From NCBI GenBank assembly GCA_950295325.1, contig OX485803.1:40999554-41059553 (forward strand): a stretch of DNA of 60,000 nucleotides. The letters are read 5' to 3'. Under the pieces are notes generated by a model. The model did not search any database and was not told where the DNA came from. It worked only from the letters and a program-made list of their open reading frames with translations. The translations under genes were made by a program, and so were the position numbers. Shown piece after piece: positions 1-11,715 of this stretch; positions within the stretch are counted from its first letter, which is position 1; the number at the start of each line of letters is the position of its first letter. This stretch comes from Polytrichum commune (Eukaryota > Streptophyta > Polytrichopsida > Polytrichales > Polytrichaceae).

Positions 1-9
1 ATCATATGT

Positions 10-112
10 TGTGTTTGTTCTTAAATACAAGCCTTGCCATATACCACTCACATTTCGGTGCTTGATTAAGAAGAGTGACCACACAAGGTCCATATAGCTT
101 AGGTGAAGTGCC
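10..112. mobile_element. AGGTAGA MITE fragment at the window edge, reversed
   Basis: The reverse complement (GTGGTCACTCTTCTTAATCAAG, CCGAAATGTGAGTGGTATATGGC) matches the left part of the copy at 20703. The rest lies outside the window or has been lost. Confidence 0.45.
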
Positions 113-208
113 CATGATTGCTTTTGGACTCGGTTTACATTGGATATCATATCTAAAAAACAAAGTAGGACACATTTTAGATTTGTACGTGGATACGTTG
201 AAGGTAAA

Positions 209-443
209 TGGAACTACACCATTCATAGTATTTAATGTCACTTACTATCCGGAGTTACACATTGCTATAACTTTTTGCTAAGAATGTAACCTTCTACCAA
301 GCAAAGTCATTTATGTTGTATATTGTCCATACAACCTTTTAGATCTTTGTTGGTAACAAATGAAATCTATGCTAAGAAGTTAAAACCTTGTGTGATTCCA
401 AATAGTAAGTGACACTAAATACCATAAACGGTGTCGACTTCCA
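209..443. repeat. Small inverted-repeat element with TTTAGTGTCACTTACTAT ends
   Basis: The left arm (GGAACTACACCATTCATAGTATTTAATGTCACTTACT) pairs with the reverse of 405-443. The motif GTGACACTAAATACC recurs near 2466, 2846, 41975 and 42465-42505, so it is a dispersed MITE-like family. Confidence 0.5.
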
Positions 444-555
444 TGTAATGGTTTTTGGTGTAAACAGGACTAATTTGAAAAAACTATGTGGAGAAAGTGA
501 CTCAACTCTCTCTAGGTATAAGATACAAGCATGGGGGAAGTTATAGAATATAGAA

Positions 556-571
556 GGGGGGGGGGGGGGGG
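556..571. repeat. G16 run
   Basis: Pure G run followed by A and six more G. Another 11-base G run lies at 835-845. Confidence 0.9.
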
Positions 572-687
572 AGGGGGGTGTATGACCATGAGAAGGACAT
601 AGTCCCTATTGCACGATGTTGATGTACAAGAGGTCATTTAAATGAGATTTTGGCTTTTGAAATTTAGTACGTAAGGGATGGGTATTA

Positions 688-1367
688 GGGCCGGTTCACA
701 TGGGGTTCCAAGTCCCAAGTAACCATTAAAATATGGTCGATTATCATTCAAGTCACATCTTGATTATTTTATGTAAAATTATTTGCAGGGCTTGTGTTGA
801 GAGTTGGGTCAAGCTTTTTGCTAAATTCAGCCTCGGGGGGGGGGGTAGTCATTGGTTGGAGTAATAATATACGTGCGAACAAATGATAGGGTATTTTAAA
901 AACATGGGGGCAAAAAGTTATAAATGGACTTAAGAGTAATATAGGGTATCAAAAATGGCACTGGACATCTTTAAAGTACTATAGGGTATGGAATAATAGG
1001 TAATTTGGAATTATAAGTAATGCAAGCCATTTTTCTATTAACCCAAAGTAGAAATTTACATAATGATAGCATGTGAAAAAAAAAAATTGAAAGTAATACC
1101 CACCTATAAAATAGTGGTTGTTTGCACCTATATCCTTAACTTTTTAACACACTACACCCCCCGAGAATTCGGCTCTCAACACAAGTATCAAGCCTCACCT
1201 CCAAAAATTGTTGCCATGTAGGCATGTATGTCATACTTGGGACTTGGGACTTGGGACCCCATGTGAAGTGGTAAGTTCCGACTTTCATGCTCTCAAAGGC
1301 TAAGATTGCACGGATTGACCTCAAGTGACTTGGGATTTAGGACTTGGGACCCCGTGTGAACCAGCCC
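688..1367. mobile_element. PIF/Harbinger-like MITE, 680 bases
   Basis: Terminal inverted repeats GGGCCGGTTCACATGGGGT (left) and GGGCTGGTTCACACGGGGT (right, reverse complement) continue with about 15 more related bases. Flanked by TTA at 685-687 and 1368-1370. An internal copy of the terminal motif lies near 1230-1270. No coding capacity. Confidence 0.78.
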
Positions 1368-2845
1368 TTATTCCACCTAGTAATGTAGAAATAAGTAAGG
1401 TAATATGAATTTCGGGGGAGAGGTTAGATTTCTCACATGGAGAGTTTACTTCAACCAAACACACCTTGTACTCTCAATGTGTCGTTGTTTTCTCCAATCC
1501 ATTAATTTTAACGGAATTCCAATGTTATAATGGAGGCAATTTACGCTAAGGGTCCATACTTATTATATACAAACATGAGACTATCATTTGGTCTATTGTT
1601 TGTATGGATGATCTTGAAGAAAAGAGTCTTCTCATTGGCAATGAGCCTCTTGCACGTGCTTCTATATTGAAGTCTACTTTGCACACGAGTTCTCAACTTG
1701 AGAGATTGACCTTTTCACCAGGCTTACAATTAGATGGCGCCTCGATAAAATCCCATGTGGAATGACTATGACCAAGTCTCAATCGTTTTGGACAAGCTCC
1801 CGGTCAAATTTGTAAGCTCCTATCCATGATGACCGTAGCTTAAGTATGTGGAGAGTCTCTCAATGTCCTTTCAAGCATCCTTTGGCTTGCCATGAATGCT
1901 TCTTTGTTTGTTTTGTAGAATGCGATTTTTGAACTTGGTGGAGACTTGGTGAGTCATGTATATATTGTGTACATGGTCGTATATTAAACCACTTTTGTGT
2001 ATGGCGATCTAAGCATTAAGAAAATTAGGGCGACTTTGTGTTACTTCTCATAAACTCAGGGTTTGGGACTAAACCCACATTGTCATCTGCTTTACTTTAC
2101 GGATAAACTCTATTGAGACCCTCTTGTGAGATAAACTTGGACAAACACACTTTGCTCTCTTGAGAGATACTTTGCGAATAAGAAGGCTCATTTCTTCTTA
2201 GAAAGGGAATTGTGGAACATATACGAGCGTACCTCTCACTCATCCAACATAAAAGCTCCGAAATAGTATGCAGCCCGAAGATTATTTTTTATAGTTGATT
2301 TGACACTTTGAGACGAATCAACAACAATTCTATAGGGGGTCAAGTTTTTATGCTCGATGGGATGAGAGGTACAATCGTATATGATAATCCCCTCTCCCCT
2401 TTCTTCGACTCGCTCTCAACTCAAGATCTAACTTAGTGTAAAGGGGGCATTACGTTAACTACATGACCAGTTCAGGAAGCGACACTAAATACGATATTGA
2501 GTGTCACTGATTCTAATCGTCTTGCTCAACACTACTTGTAAACCGAAATATAATGTCACCAACACTAAATGCCCACCCAACATCATTTGTCATTCCTTGT
2601 AAAGTTTTAAGGGGATTACAAATTTACAGCGTTGCAATGACTGTAGTAACTCATGAAGTGATGTTTCATCCAAGTTTCAATCATCCGTGACAACATTTCA
2701 TCACACAAATTGCTGACAAGAGAACGGTAGGGTTTGGGTCGATGAATGAACTCATCCATCATCCATGACAACATACTGTCCACTCATTTCTAACAAGTGT
2801 CATCCGAAAAGTCCCCACAGTGACATAAAATACCATGTGACACTA
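1368..2845. other. Intergenic, no gene seen
   Basis: No coding signal on either strand. Contains scattered GTGACACTAAATACC motifs near 2466 and 2560, remnants of a small inverted-repeat family; otherwise unrecognised sequence. Confidence 0.5.
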
Positions 2846-2848
2846 TAA

Positions 2849-3372
2849 TGCCCCCTCCCCACCTGACTTTACCAAATAACCAAAGTTTTTCCTAAAAACC
2901 GGGTAAAGCTCCCTCAGTTATAGCAGAGTCGTCTGGCTATCCCAATGCACTTACAAGAACTTGCTTCGGAGACTGTCGAGTAGGTTTTAGTTAAGTAGCT
3001 TTCACACATGTTCATGATACTATCTACCAAGCAATGAATGTTGGGTAGAGTTTTTGTCCCATCCCCATATCCCTTACTACTCATCTATCTTATCATCGGT
3101 TTTTTGTTAATGAAGCTCCTCATGCCCTCAAAGTTAAGACTGAAAAGCAACCAATCACAAGGGCGGGAGGCGACACTTTTACAGGTCCTACATTCTTGCC
3201 TCATGTCTAGGTACCGATGGCAGGGTCGGTGCTTGTGGCTTAAAACCTCCATTTTTACACCATGCCACATCATTTGCCAACTAGGTTGGGCACTAGATAA
3301 TGTCGATGGTGTGAAGGCCGGGTTGATAGAACCAACTTTTAGGCTTAGCCAAAGCCAGGTGGGGAGGGGGCA
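2849..3372. mobile_element. PIF/Harbinger-like MITE, 524 bases, copy 1
   Basis: Ends TGCCCCCTCCCCACCTG / CAGGTGGGGAGGGGGCA are perfect inverted repeats; flanks are TAA at 2846-2848 and 3373-3375. Closely related along its whole length to 9694-10216. Short open frames inside have no recognisable domain. Confidence 0.82.
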
Positions 3373-3401
3373 TAAGACAGATGAGTAACAAGGCACTCTG
3401 A

Positions 3402-3627
3402 AGATGGGACAAAAACTACCCAACAGTCATTGCTTGGTAGGTGAAATCATGAACACGTGTGAAAACTACTCAACTAAAACCCACTCACAAGTCTCCGGAG
3501 CAAGTCCTTGTAGGTGCATTGGGACAGCCGGACGCCTCCCCTATAACCAACTGAGGGAGCTTTACCCGGTTTTTTTAGGAAAGACTTTGGTTATTTGGTA
3601 ACTTAAAGGCACGTGGGGGAGGGGGCA
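3402..3627. mobile_element. Inverted half copy of the 524-base MITE
   Basis: Reverse complement of about the first 220 bases of the element at 2849-3372, lying 30 bases downstream of it, so the two form a partial palindrome. It ends in the same G-rich terminus (GTGGGGGAGGGGGCA). Confidence 0.75.
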
Positions 3628-3645
3628 TAGCTTAAACTATCATCG

Positions 3646-4890
3646 TTACTTGTGCGGCATGGCATGGGCATGGGCTGGGCCGGACTCGGAATATATTTTT
3701 TCCCAATGGAACTGAACCACTGGAAGCCTGGGTTAAGTCCCTTCTTATTCTCCTCCTCCTCCTCACTGGAAGCCCTGCAGCGAGGACATTGCAAAGCAGG
3801 CCAAGGCGCCCAGGGAACAAACAGGTGTGAAGGGCCTTATAACGGAACTTTAAAACACTTTTGAGCAGGGTAATGGCAGGTGACCGGACTGCAATTTGCA
3901 TGTTCTCATGCTAGATTATGTTAGATCCGTTGGATTATGCTAGATTTATCAAATCAACCTAGTTTCTTGGCCCTAAGGCCTTCACATATGGAGAAACTGA
4001 CCCCCATTATAATCTTATTATAACGTGTAGTTGAGGTCGGCCTCCAACCCAAAAAGGACTGAAATTTCATGCAATCGGCCTCAAGGGGAATTGGCCTGGC
4101 CTCCAGGTGTAAATTAAAGCAGCCCTTACTTGTGCGGCATGGCATGGGCTGGGCCGGACTCTGAATATCTTCTTTCCCAATGGAACTGAACCACTGGAAG
4201 CTTGGGTCAAGTCCCTTCTTATTCTCCTCCTCCTCCTCACTTGAAGCCCTGCATGCAGCGAGGACATTGCAAAGCAGGCCAAGGAGCCTAGGGAACAAGC
4301 AGGTCTGAAGGGCCTTATAACGTAACTTTAAAACACTTTTGAGCAGGGTAATGGCAGGTGACCGGACTGCAATTTGCATGTTCTCATGCTAGATTATGCT
4401 AGATCCGTTGGATTATGCTAGATTTATCGAATCAGCCTAGCTTCTTGGCCCTAAGGCCTTCACATATGAAAAAACTGGCCCCCGTTATAATCTTATTTTA
4501 ATGTGTAGTTGAGGTCAGCCTCCAACCCAAAAAAGGGCTGAAATTTCATGCAATCGACCTCAAGGGGAATTGGCCCGGCCTCTAGGTGTAAAGCGACCCT
4601 TACTTGTGCGGCATGGCATGGGCATGGGCTGGGCCGGACTCTGAATATATTTTTTCCCAATGGAACTGAACCACTGGAAGCCTGGGTTAAGTCCCTTCTT
4701 ATTCTCCTCCTCCTCCTCCTCCTCCTCACTTGAAGCCCTGCCTGCAGCGAGGACATTGCAAAGCAGGCCAAGGAGCCCAGGGAACGAACAGGTGTGAAGG
4801 GCCTTATAACGTAACTTAAAAACACTTTTGAGCAGGGTAATGGCAGGTGACCGGACTCCTCACAGGCTGCAATCTGCATGTTCTTGTGAA
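3646..4890. repeat. Tandem array, about 2.6 units of 474-480 bases
   Basis: Unit starts TTACTTGTGCGGCATGGCATG recur at 3646, 4126 and 4600. Each unit holds a CTC microsatellite that grows from 4 repeats in the first two units to 6 in the third. Minus-strand open frames of 140-180 codons run through the array and are by-products of the repeat; they show no domain. Confidence 0.85.
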
Positions 4891-4979
4891 CGGGCCCTAA
4901 GTAAAGCCCCCCATGATTCGATTCTTCCCTGTGTCTCTGTATGGGAGATCTGTCTCCTCCCACTGGCATTACACAGGGG

Positions 4980-5805
4980 TACACTGCACCCTCTACGCTC
5001 CGTAGTATCACACCCCCGTGGCAACCAAAGTGCATATGATATTACGGGGTTCGGTAGTGTGATACTAGTGAATCAGTGTCGCATGTGACGTTATGGAAGA
5101 CCGCTCCAAACTCTGTAACATCAACCTCCATAGTGTCACTCACTCTCTAACAATGATCGGGGAGAACCGGCAGTTAGTTATAAATGAACCGGTCGAGTTT
5201 GAGAAATAACCGGTTGAAGTTCAAGAGTGCAAGAAAATTGCCGATCATTTTAGAGGAGTTTATAGAATACACCTCAATTTTAAAAAAAAGGAGAACCGGA
5301 GGAGGTCAACATGAAACCGATTGGACTTGCAAACACTAGGATCTCAACCGATTATGCCCAAAAATCTCCCTAATCACTGCTCTCTAATATCCCGAAACCC
5401 TAGGGAACGGATGTTTGTAGTTCAAGTCTCACTCCTTATTGTCACCTTTCTCTCCATTGTATCACGAATTATGTCATTAATGCAAACCAACCAAGAAGTC
5501 AACCCACGCCCTTGTATTGCACCATGTGTCAATATGTGGAGTGTCTTCTTCTTCTTCTTCTTCTTCTTCTTATGTCACTTGTTGAATGTTGGTGCATGCA
5601 TATGCCACATCGCATGGGAAGGCCAAGTGGAGTGGATCCACACCACACCATTTAGTAGGTTGCCCTTTGTGTTATTCCACAGTGTCACATCCTACACTAA
5701 TTCACTAGTATCACACATCCATGTTACCACTACAAAACTCCGTAATATCACATGCACTTTGGTTGCCACGGGTGTGATACTATGGAGTGTAGAGTGTAAC
5801 ACAAA
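4980..5805. repeat. Second inverted repeat, arms about 100 bases, interlocked with the first
   Basis: 4980-5085 and 5692-5805 are reverse complements (GTGGCAACCAAAGTGCATATGATATTACGG; TGTGATACTAGTGAATCAG). Because the right arm lies inside the 5105-6165 repeat, the order is X-Y-X'-Y' rather than simple nesting. Confidence 0.75.
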
Positions 5806-6165
5806 GGAGATGTGAGGACAATTCGAATTCGTTCTCCCGTCACCTAGTACGCTACTAGTGTGGTCCACTCCACTTGGCCTTCCCGGGCGATGTGGCGGAC
5901 GCATGCACCAACGTTCAACAAGTGGCATAAGAAGACGAAGAAGAATAAAAATAAGAAGGTGACACTCCACGTATTGACACATGGCGCAATGCAAGGGTGT
6001 GGGTTGACTTCTTGGGTGGTTTGCTTTAATGCCAAAATTTGTGATACAAGGGAGAGAAAGGTGACAATAAGGAGTGAGATTTGAACTACGGACATCCGTT
6101 CCCTAGGATTTCAAGATATTAGAAAGTGCGTGACATTGTGGAGGTTGATATTACAGAGTTTAGGG
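5105..6165. repeat. Large inverted repeat, arms about 300 bases
   Basis: The left arm (5105-5150 joined to 5388-5650; the hAT MITE sits between) is the imperfect reverse complement of 5858-6163. Matching landmarks: AAACTCTGTAACATCAACCTCCA, AGGGAACGGATGT and GCCAAGTGGAGTGGA. The left arm contains a CTT microsatellite where the right arm has AAG. Confidence 0.8.
5151..5379. mobile_element. hAT-like MITE with 8-base target duplication
   Basis: 229 bases flanked by perfect CTCTCTAA repeats at 5143-5150 and 5380-5387. Terminal inverted repeats CAATGATCGGGGAGA and CAGTGATTAGGGAGA agree at 12 of 15 bases and start with the CA(A/G)TG typical of hAT elements. It has split one arm of the larger inverted repeat, so it came later. 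Confidence 0.82.
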
Positions 6166-6177
6166 TGTACCAACCTA

Positions 6178-6677
6178 GGGCCACTTCACACACGAGCCAA
6201 GAGCCGTGACCATGAAATTGTGAGAGCCCAAAAGTAAGTGTCCCGAGGCCGTCCCAAAACACCTCCAAAACCATGTACTGTGGTCACGGACCCTCAAGTG
6301 TAGTGTGAACTCATATGTGACTGGTTCCTCAACCAAATGCTATTTCAATGAATTTCTATGCATGCGGGTTCCTCACGCATGATAAAGATAGAATAAACCA
6401 AATGTTGTGAGCATTCGGGGTATCACGGTCTCCCGGTTTTGTGTGAGGCCTACCTCCAAGAGGTGGTTTTTGAAAATAGTCCAAGTGACCATGAAACATG
6501 TTCCATTGGATGTTGTGTAGGAATCCATGTAGACTTTACATCCATCTTGCAGTCACATACTCCGTTGGTCCCTCAAGCGTAGTGTGAAGCGAACTTGGAC
6601 CGGCTCCGCCTTTTCCACCAATGGGAGTGCTGAAGTGTAATGGTCACGGGCACTCAGTCTCGTGTGTGAAGTGGCCG
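6178..6677. mobile_element. MITE with GGGCCACTTCACACACGAG ends, copy A
   Basis: Terminal inverted repeats of about 35 bases beginning GGGCCACTTCACACACGAG. The right flank is TTA; the left flank is CTA, a diverged match. The interior matches copy B (7245-7736) in the opposite orientation. The termini resemble those of 688-1367, so probably the same PIF/Harbinger-like superfamily. Confidence 0.7.
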
Positions 6678-7016
6678 TTAACCAGTGTTGAACCTCTCAA
6701 GTCATTTTTAAATATATACAATCCGGGTATCTATAATGATGATTTTCACTTCTTCTTTTATACAAGTAGGGTATGGGTATTTGATGCTATTTTTGTTTTC
6801 AATACAATTCGGGTCAGTATATCTTGCAAGAATCTTCCTACCGGGAAAAACTACCCTAGTATCATTATTATGGTTTAAAATGATATTGACCCAAACAATA
6901 ATTTAGGTAGACACAAAGACTCTCTCACTTTGACATGCCCAGTAGATATCAATATTTGCCTAGTATTACAAATTTGATACCCACAGACAATAGTGTCTGG
7001 GGAGACTTTTGGACAT

Positions 7017-7203
7017 AATTGGTCAAAACCCTAGTGTTTCCAAGTCCAGCCGGTTCCATGTTGTGATCTTTCGGTTTTTGATTTTATCAACTTGAGGTGT
7101 AATCCATAGATTCCTCTATACCGATTGATAATTTTCTCAAAGTCTAGAACTTCAACCGGTTCATCCGTAACTTAGCGGTTGGGTCTCCCCGTTCCTTGAC
7201 AAG
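7017..7203. mobile_element. Diverged hAT-like MITE copy, reverse orientation
   Basis: Reverse complement matches the body of 5151-5379: the ACCGGTTGAAGTTC block, the AGAGGA..TTTAT/CTATGGATTACACCTCAA block, and the ACCG..TGGACTTG.AAACACTAGG block. Ends too diverged to read a duplication. Confidence 0.6.
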
Positions 7204-7244
7204 CATGCTCTTTGTTGGATAGCAGTATTGATGTTCATTACCGA

Positions 7245-7736
7245 GGGCCGCTTCACACACGAGACTGAGAGCCCGTGACCATTACACTTCAGCACTCCCA
7301 TTGGTGGAAAAGGCGGAGCCGGTCCAAGTTCGCTATTTCACACTACGCTTGAGGGACTGACAGAGTATGTGACTGTAAGATGGATGTAAAGTCTACATGG
7401 ATTCCTACACAATATCCGATGGAACATGTTTCATGGTCACTTGGACTATTTTCAAAAACCATTTTTTGGAGGTAGGCCTAACACAAAGTTGGGAGAGCAT
7501 GACACTCCGAAGGCTCACAACCGTTGGTTTATTCTATCTTTATCATGCGTGAGGAATCCGTATGCATAGAAACTCATTGAAAATAGCATTCGGTTGAAGG
7601 CCCAATTACAATATACCTGAGGGCCCGTGTCCACCCTACATGATGTTGGAGGTGTGTTGGGACGGCCTTTGGACACTTTCTTTTGGGCTCTCATAATTTC
7701 ATGCTCACGGCTCTTGGCTCGTGTGCGAAGTGGCCC
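7245..7736. mobile_element. MITE with GGGCC(G/A)CTTCACAC ends, copy B
   Basis: Inverted copy of 6178-6677 over its full length. Right flank TTA (7737-7739). Copies A and B, 567 bases apart, form a near-500-base imperfect hairpin arm pair. Confidence 0.7.
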
Positions 7737-7881
7737 TTATACCACGTATTCAAAAGAAAAGAACACGCCCATATCAAGATACCGACATGAATGTGAGCCC
7801 GTTGGCCTTGTGCTGATCACAGTTTTCCGTGATGCAACATAAGGAGTTTTGCCTCCGTTACCGCGCATTCACCTGTATATA

Positions 7882-8194
7882 AGGTAGAGGGGCCCTTTCC
7901 CGCTCGGGTCCTTAAACCGCTCACTAGACCTATCCAAACAAGAGGGTACATTATAGCTTCCAACCTCAAATTTCTATGTAATCATGGTGTACATTTTTGG
8001 GGTGACTGGTTTTGCGTACCCCTATGAGTTCTCCTTTCAAAATTCATAACTAATTCAATATTAATCCAAAATTAATTATTCCAATTGGTCCAATTTCCAA
8101 TGTACTTTGCACATCTTCCAAGATTGATTCCCCCTTAATAACTCCCCAATGAACATGCCAATCTGAAATTCAGTGGGAAAGGGCCCCTCTACCT
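7882..8194. mobile_element. TA-flanked MITE with perfect 20-base inverted ends
   Basis: Ends AGGTAGAGGGGCCCTTTCCC and its exact reverse complement, flanked by TA on both sides. The first seven bases, AGGTAGA, match the ends of the commoner family at 57027-57385, but the interior is unrelated. TA duplication fits Tc1/mariner-type mobilisation. Confidence 0.75.
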
Positions 8195-8441
8195 TAACTT
8201 ATACCAGACCAACACTGGTGGCACGAACTTAGTCATAATATAATAGACTAAACTTGGTTAGGTAGTGGATGTGCAGAGCTACTTAACTTTAACTAACTAG
8301 GCACAACTGTCGTTCTAGAACACACGGCCCCATCATGGAGGAGGCCATTGCCAGCCAGCCAGCCTTCAAGGACTGGCAAAATTAAAGTGGTCCACCTTCA
8401 CCTTGGGAAGTTTAGAAGGGTCATAACATAGAGGCCAAAAG

Positions 8442-8489
<48 letters not shown>

Positions 8490-9690
8490 GTTAATGTATG
8501 TAACATTAAATTCAGCCTTTGCTCGGTGAGATTTTGGTGGGCCTTTGAAATATGTAGAGATTTGCATGGGATGATTGAGTTAACCGTTAATTAGTGTGGG
8601 GAAAAATTGGGGTCAAAAGCTCCTAATGGTCTTCTGTTTGTCTACGAGTGTACCTCTCATCCGTCCAACATTCAAAAAAGGATAGAAATAGAGAGCTTAT
8701 GTGAGGCTAGTAGCAACGTAAGGTGGAGGGCCATGAGCCCATGCCACTGAGGCGTTTGTGAATGGAGGGTGTGTGGTTGGGGGCAGACCACATCCAAGCC
8801 ATGCATTCACAGAGCCTCGTCCCACGTACGGTCTACGAAACTGCTCGAGCAGCCCAGGGAAAAACTTCCGATGGATGAAAAGCACAGGTAGATCACTCTA
8901 AGGCATTTTTGTGCACCACGTGCGGCTGGGTTTTTTTTGTTTTGAGACTATTTACCTTCAAGGGCTGAATTAAAGCCTCCCAATAATTACTTAAATTTCA
9001 AAAATGGCCCATTTGTTTGCACCCTTCCATTACTTATATTGTCCAAGTCACTGCAATTTTTTGTACTCTATATTCCTTTTAAGTAATAAAAGTTAATCTA
9101 CTTCCTAACGCAATTGACGAGTGTTGAGGGAAAGCATGGAATCAAAGAAGGGTGCAAACATCCCCGTGAGTCCTAAACCCATTTACATACCATACTAAAC
9201 ATACCTTCTAGGATCCTTATCTTCAGCCCCTATATTAATTTTACAAAAAATAATGGCCCACGTTTTATGTCCATCTAACTTACTTATAATGGGATTGTCT
9301 ACATTTAATGGCCCCTTCATTATTTGGAATTCCTTTATAATTTTTATTTCAAATGATTTTAATCCTCTCTATATTATGCCGCACGTCGTTTTTAAAATGC
9401 ACTAAGTGATCTACCCGTGATGAAAAGTCATTGTTTGCAAGATGAAGGGGTTGATTGATCATCCCATCGTTGATTGTTCAACCGGTTCATATAGCTAGAT
9501 GGAGGTGGGGATTTCATCCAATGTGAAGTGTTTTGACCTCCTCGTGATGAAGGGAAGAGAAGCCAGAAGTTGGGGCGAAGTAGGAACCTTTAGATGTGTT
9601 AGATTGCAATGGACGGCCGAGATCTTCCTAGCCCATGACCACATGGGAGGCGTTCACAATGCCTCGGTGACGCGGGCCATGAACCTAACC
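8195..9690. other. Intergenic, no gene seen
   Basis: Holds the CT microsatellite and short open frames with no domain or homology I recognise. Confidence 0.5.
8443..8486. repeat. (CT)22 microsatellite
   Basis: Uninterrupted CT dinucleotide run of 44 bases in intergenic DNA. Confidence 0.95.
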
Positions 9691-9693
9691 TTA

Positions 9694-10216
9694 TGCCCCA
9701 TCCCCACCTAATTTTACCAAATAACCAAAGTTTTTCCTAAAGCCCGGGTAAAGCTCCCTTGGTTATAGCGGAAGCATCTGGCTCTCCCAATACACCTACA
9801 AGAACTTGCTCCGGAGATTTTCAAGTAGGTTTTAGTTAAGTAGCTTTCACACATGTTCATTGTTTTACCTACCAAGCAATGAATGTTGGGTAGTTTTTGT
9901 CCCATCCCCAAATGCTTTACTACTCACCTATCTTACCATCGATTTTTGTTAATGGAGCTCCTCGTGCTCTCGTAGATAAGACTAAAAGCAACCAATCATA
10001 AGGGCGGGAGGCAACACTGTTAAAGGTCCTACATTCTTGCCTCATGTCTAGGTACAAATGAGAGGGTCGGTGCTTGGGGCTTAAAACCTGCACTTGTCAG
10101 CCATGCCACATCATTTGCCAACTAGGCTCGGCACTAGATAATGTTGATGGTGTGAAGGCCGGGTTGTTGGAACCAACTCTTAGTCTTAATAGCTAAAGTC
10201 AGGTGCGGAGGGGGCA
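9694..10216. mobile_element. PIF/Harbinger-like MITE, 523 bases, copy 2
   Basis: Second copy of the 2849-3372 element in the same orientation, length differing by one base, with TTA target duplications at 9691-9693 and 10217-10219. Slightly diverged termini (TGCCCCATCCCCACCT left). Confidence 0.82.
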
Positions 10217-10531
10217 TTAGGTACATAGCCCGATCGTTCATTTTGTGATGGTGATTAAAACCGACCATGTTTAAGGGAACATAGGTTGTTGTGATACGTG
10301 AGCTTGACATGTGACCTTCTTGATCTTGAGAGAGACACGAGTATGAAGAATTGAATGGCTCAGGAAAAAAAAACGGCCTCATAACTTTATGAGCATAGTG
10401 TGTACCGAACTTCGACGATTTTGTTCACACCGGGGTGGGCGAAAGCTCGAATTGAATGCAAGTGCAATGAGATGATATGGGCCTTTTGGGCTTTGCCAAT
10501 CTTATGGAATGGCCGCATTTACTTGCACTTG

Positions 10532-10668
10532 AGGTAGGTGTGCCTAATTCGGTCACTTGTCTTAACCGGGAACCTAAATTCGGGTGGTATGTGGTTTCGT
10601 GTGTCTTCAAAAATGCATACCAAAAAAAAGCCCGTGTTCCAAAGAGATTGGAGTATGGGTTCAAATAG
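10532..10668. mobile_element. Left-half fragment of the AGGTAGA MITE
   Basis: Begins AGGTAGGTGTGCCTAATTCGG and runs through the CAAAAAAAAGCCCGTGTTCC.AAGAGATTGGA block, then stops. Similar fragments lie near 10-112 (reversed), 29672-29726 and 44079-44215. Confidence 0.55.
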
Positions 10669-11331
10669 GCCGTAACTAGTGCACATTCAGTTTGCATCAG
10701 TGAGATCTTTGGTGCTAGTGTGGTATTGGTACTGTAGCTAGGATAGTTGTGTGTACATGATGTGGCCGAGGTGGCATCCGACGTGTAGATGTGAGTGATG
10801 TGGTTGGAGAAAACATAGTGAATGGTTGAATATCTCAAAAGTGAGGATGTGTTTTGAGAGGGGTTGCCAAAAACAAAATGTCACCTCACCTTATGATTAT
10901 ATTTTTTGGATTTGGATCTTTGGGTGAAGGGCACTAGTGATCAATGACCGTGACCAACACTATCTAAAATCTCGAATTGCTTGATAAATGAGTGGTGGCC
11001 CCACTTTGTTTTATAGAAGGTCACCCAAAACAAAAGTGATGATGTGAGAACATGTCTAAAAATGAATTGAAAAAATGACATGGAAGCGACATGCAATCCT
11101 ACATGCCCCGAAATGGATAATTTTTTATGATCCCCGGATTTCGTGGCAAGAACCCAAATAGGTTATCTATAAAACAAAATTTAAAAAGGTGACCATGTCA
11201 TGAAAATAATCTATCTTGAGTGATTTTCATTTCTACAATTCTGGATTTTAGCAAGTTTTTCTTTCAAATCTTATTTTTAGTGATTCTCAATTGTAAATTC
11301 TTGGTAGAAATACTACGTCCCAGCCTAATAA

Positions 11332-11482
11332 GTCCGCTTCACACTGTGCCCTATGACCAAAACTTTAAAAAAGTGACGTGGATTTATGTTTGTGGTCAAG
11401 GTCTTTGGGTTGCCAACCATGACCATGAGAAATCCTAAATCATTCTTTCTCATAGCCCTTGGTCACATGGTAAAGCGGCCCC
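11332..11482. mobile_element. Short MITE with CCGCTTCACAC-like ends
   Basis: 151 bases between TAA duplications at 11329-11331 and 11483-11485. Ends GTCCGCTTCACAC and, reversed, GGGGCCGCTTTACCATG are related to the GGGCCGCTTCACAC termini of 7245-7736. Probably an internal-deletion derivative. Confidence 0.55.
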
Positions 11483-11496
11483 TAAGTACCTAATTT

Positions 11497-11715
11497 AATG
11501 AGAGTGGAGCTGAATAGGAGCGACAAGAAGATTATGGAGGTGGATGATCTTTAGAAATAACTGGTTCAAATTCAGGACTTCAAGGAATTTACCAATCGAT
11601 TAGAGGAATCTACATAGTATACTTTAACATAATGAAGAAAACCAAAACATGTCAACATGTAACCGGTTGATATTGGACACACTAGGACCTCAACCAATTA
11701 TGGTACGTGGGTGTT
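11497..11715. mobile_element. Diverged hAT-like MITE copy, forward orientation
   Basis: Shares the ordered blocks of 5151-5379 (GAGGAATCTACATAGTATAC, GTCAACATGTAACCGGTTGATATTGGACACACTAGGACCTCAACCAATTATG). No clear target duplication. Confidence 0.6.

Noticed and set aside
3632-5035. Several minus-strand frames of 70-180 codons
   Set aside because: They follow the 480-base tandem unit and its CTC/Glu-Arg microsatellite; no domain and no start or splice logic.
10425-10838. 137-codon minus-strand frame
   Set aside because: Overlaps an AGGTAGA MITE fragment in antisense and has no recognisable domain.
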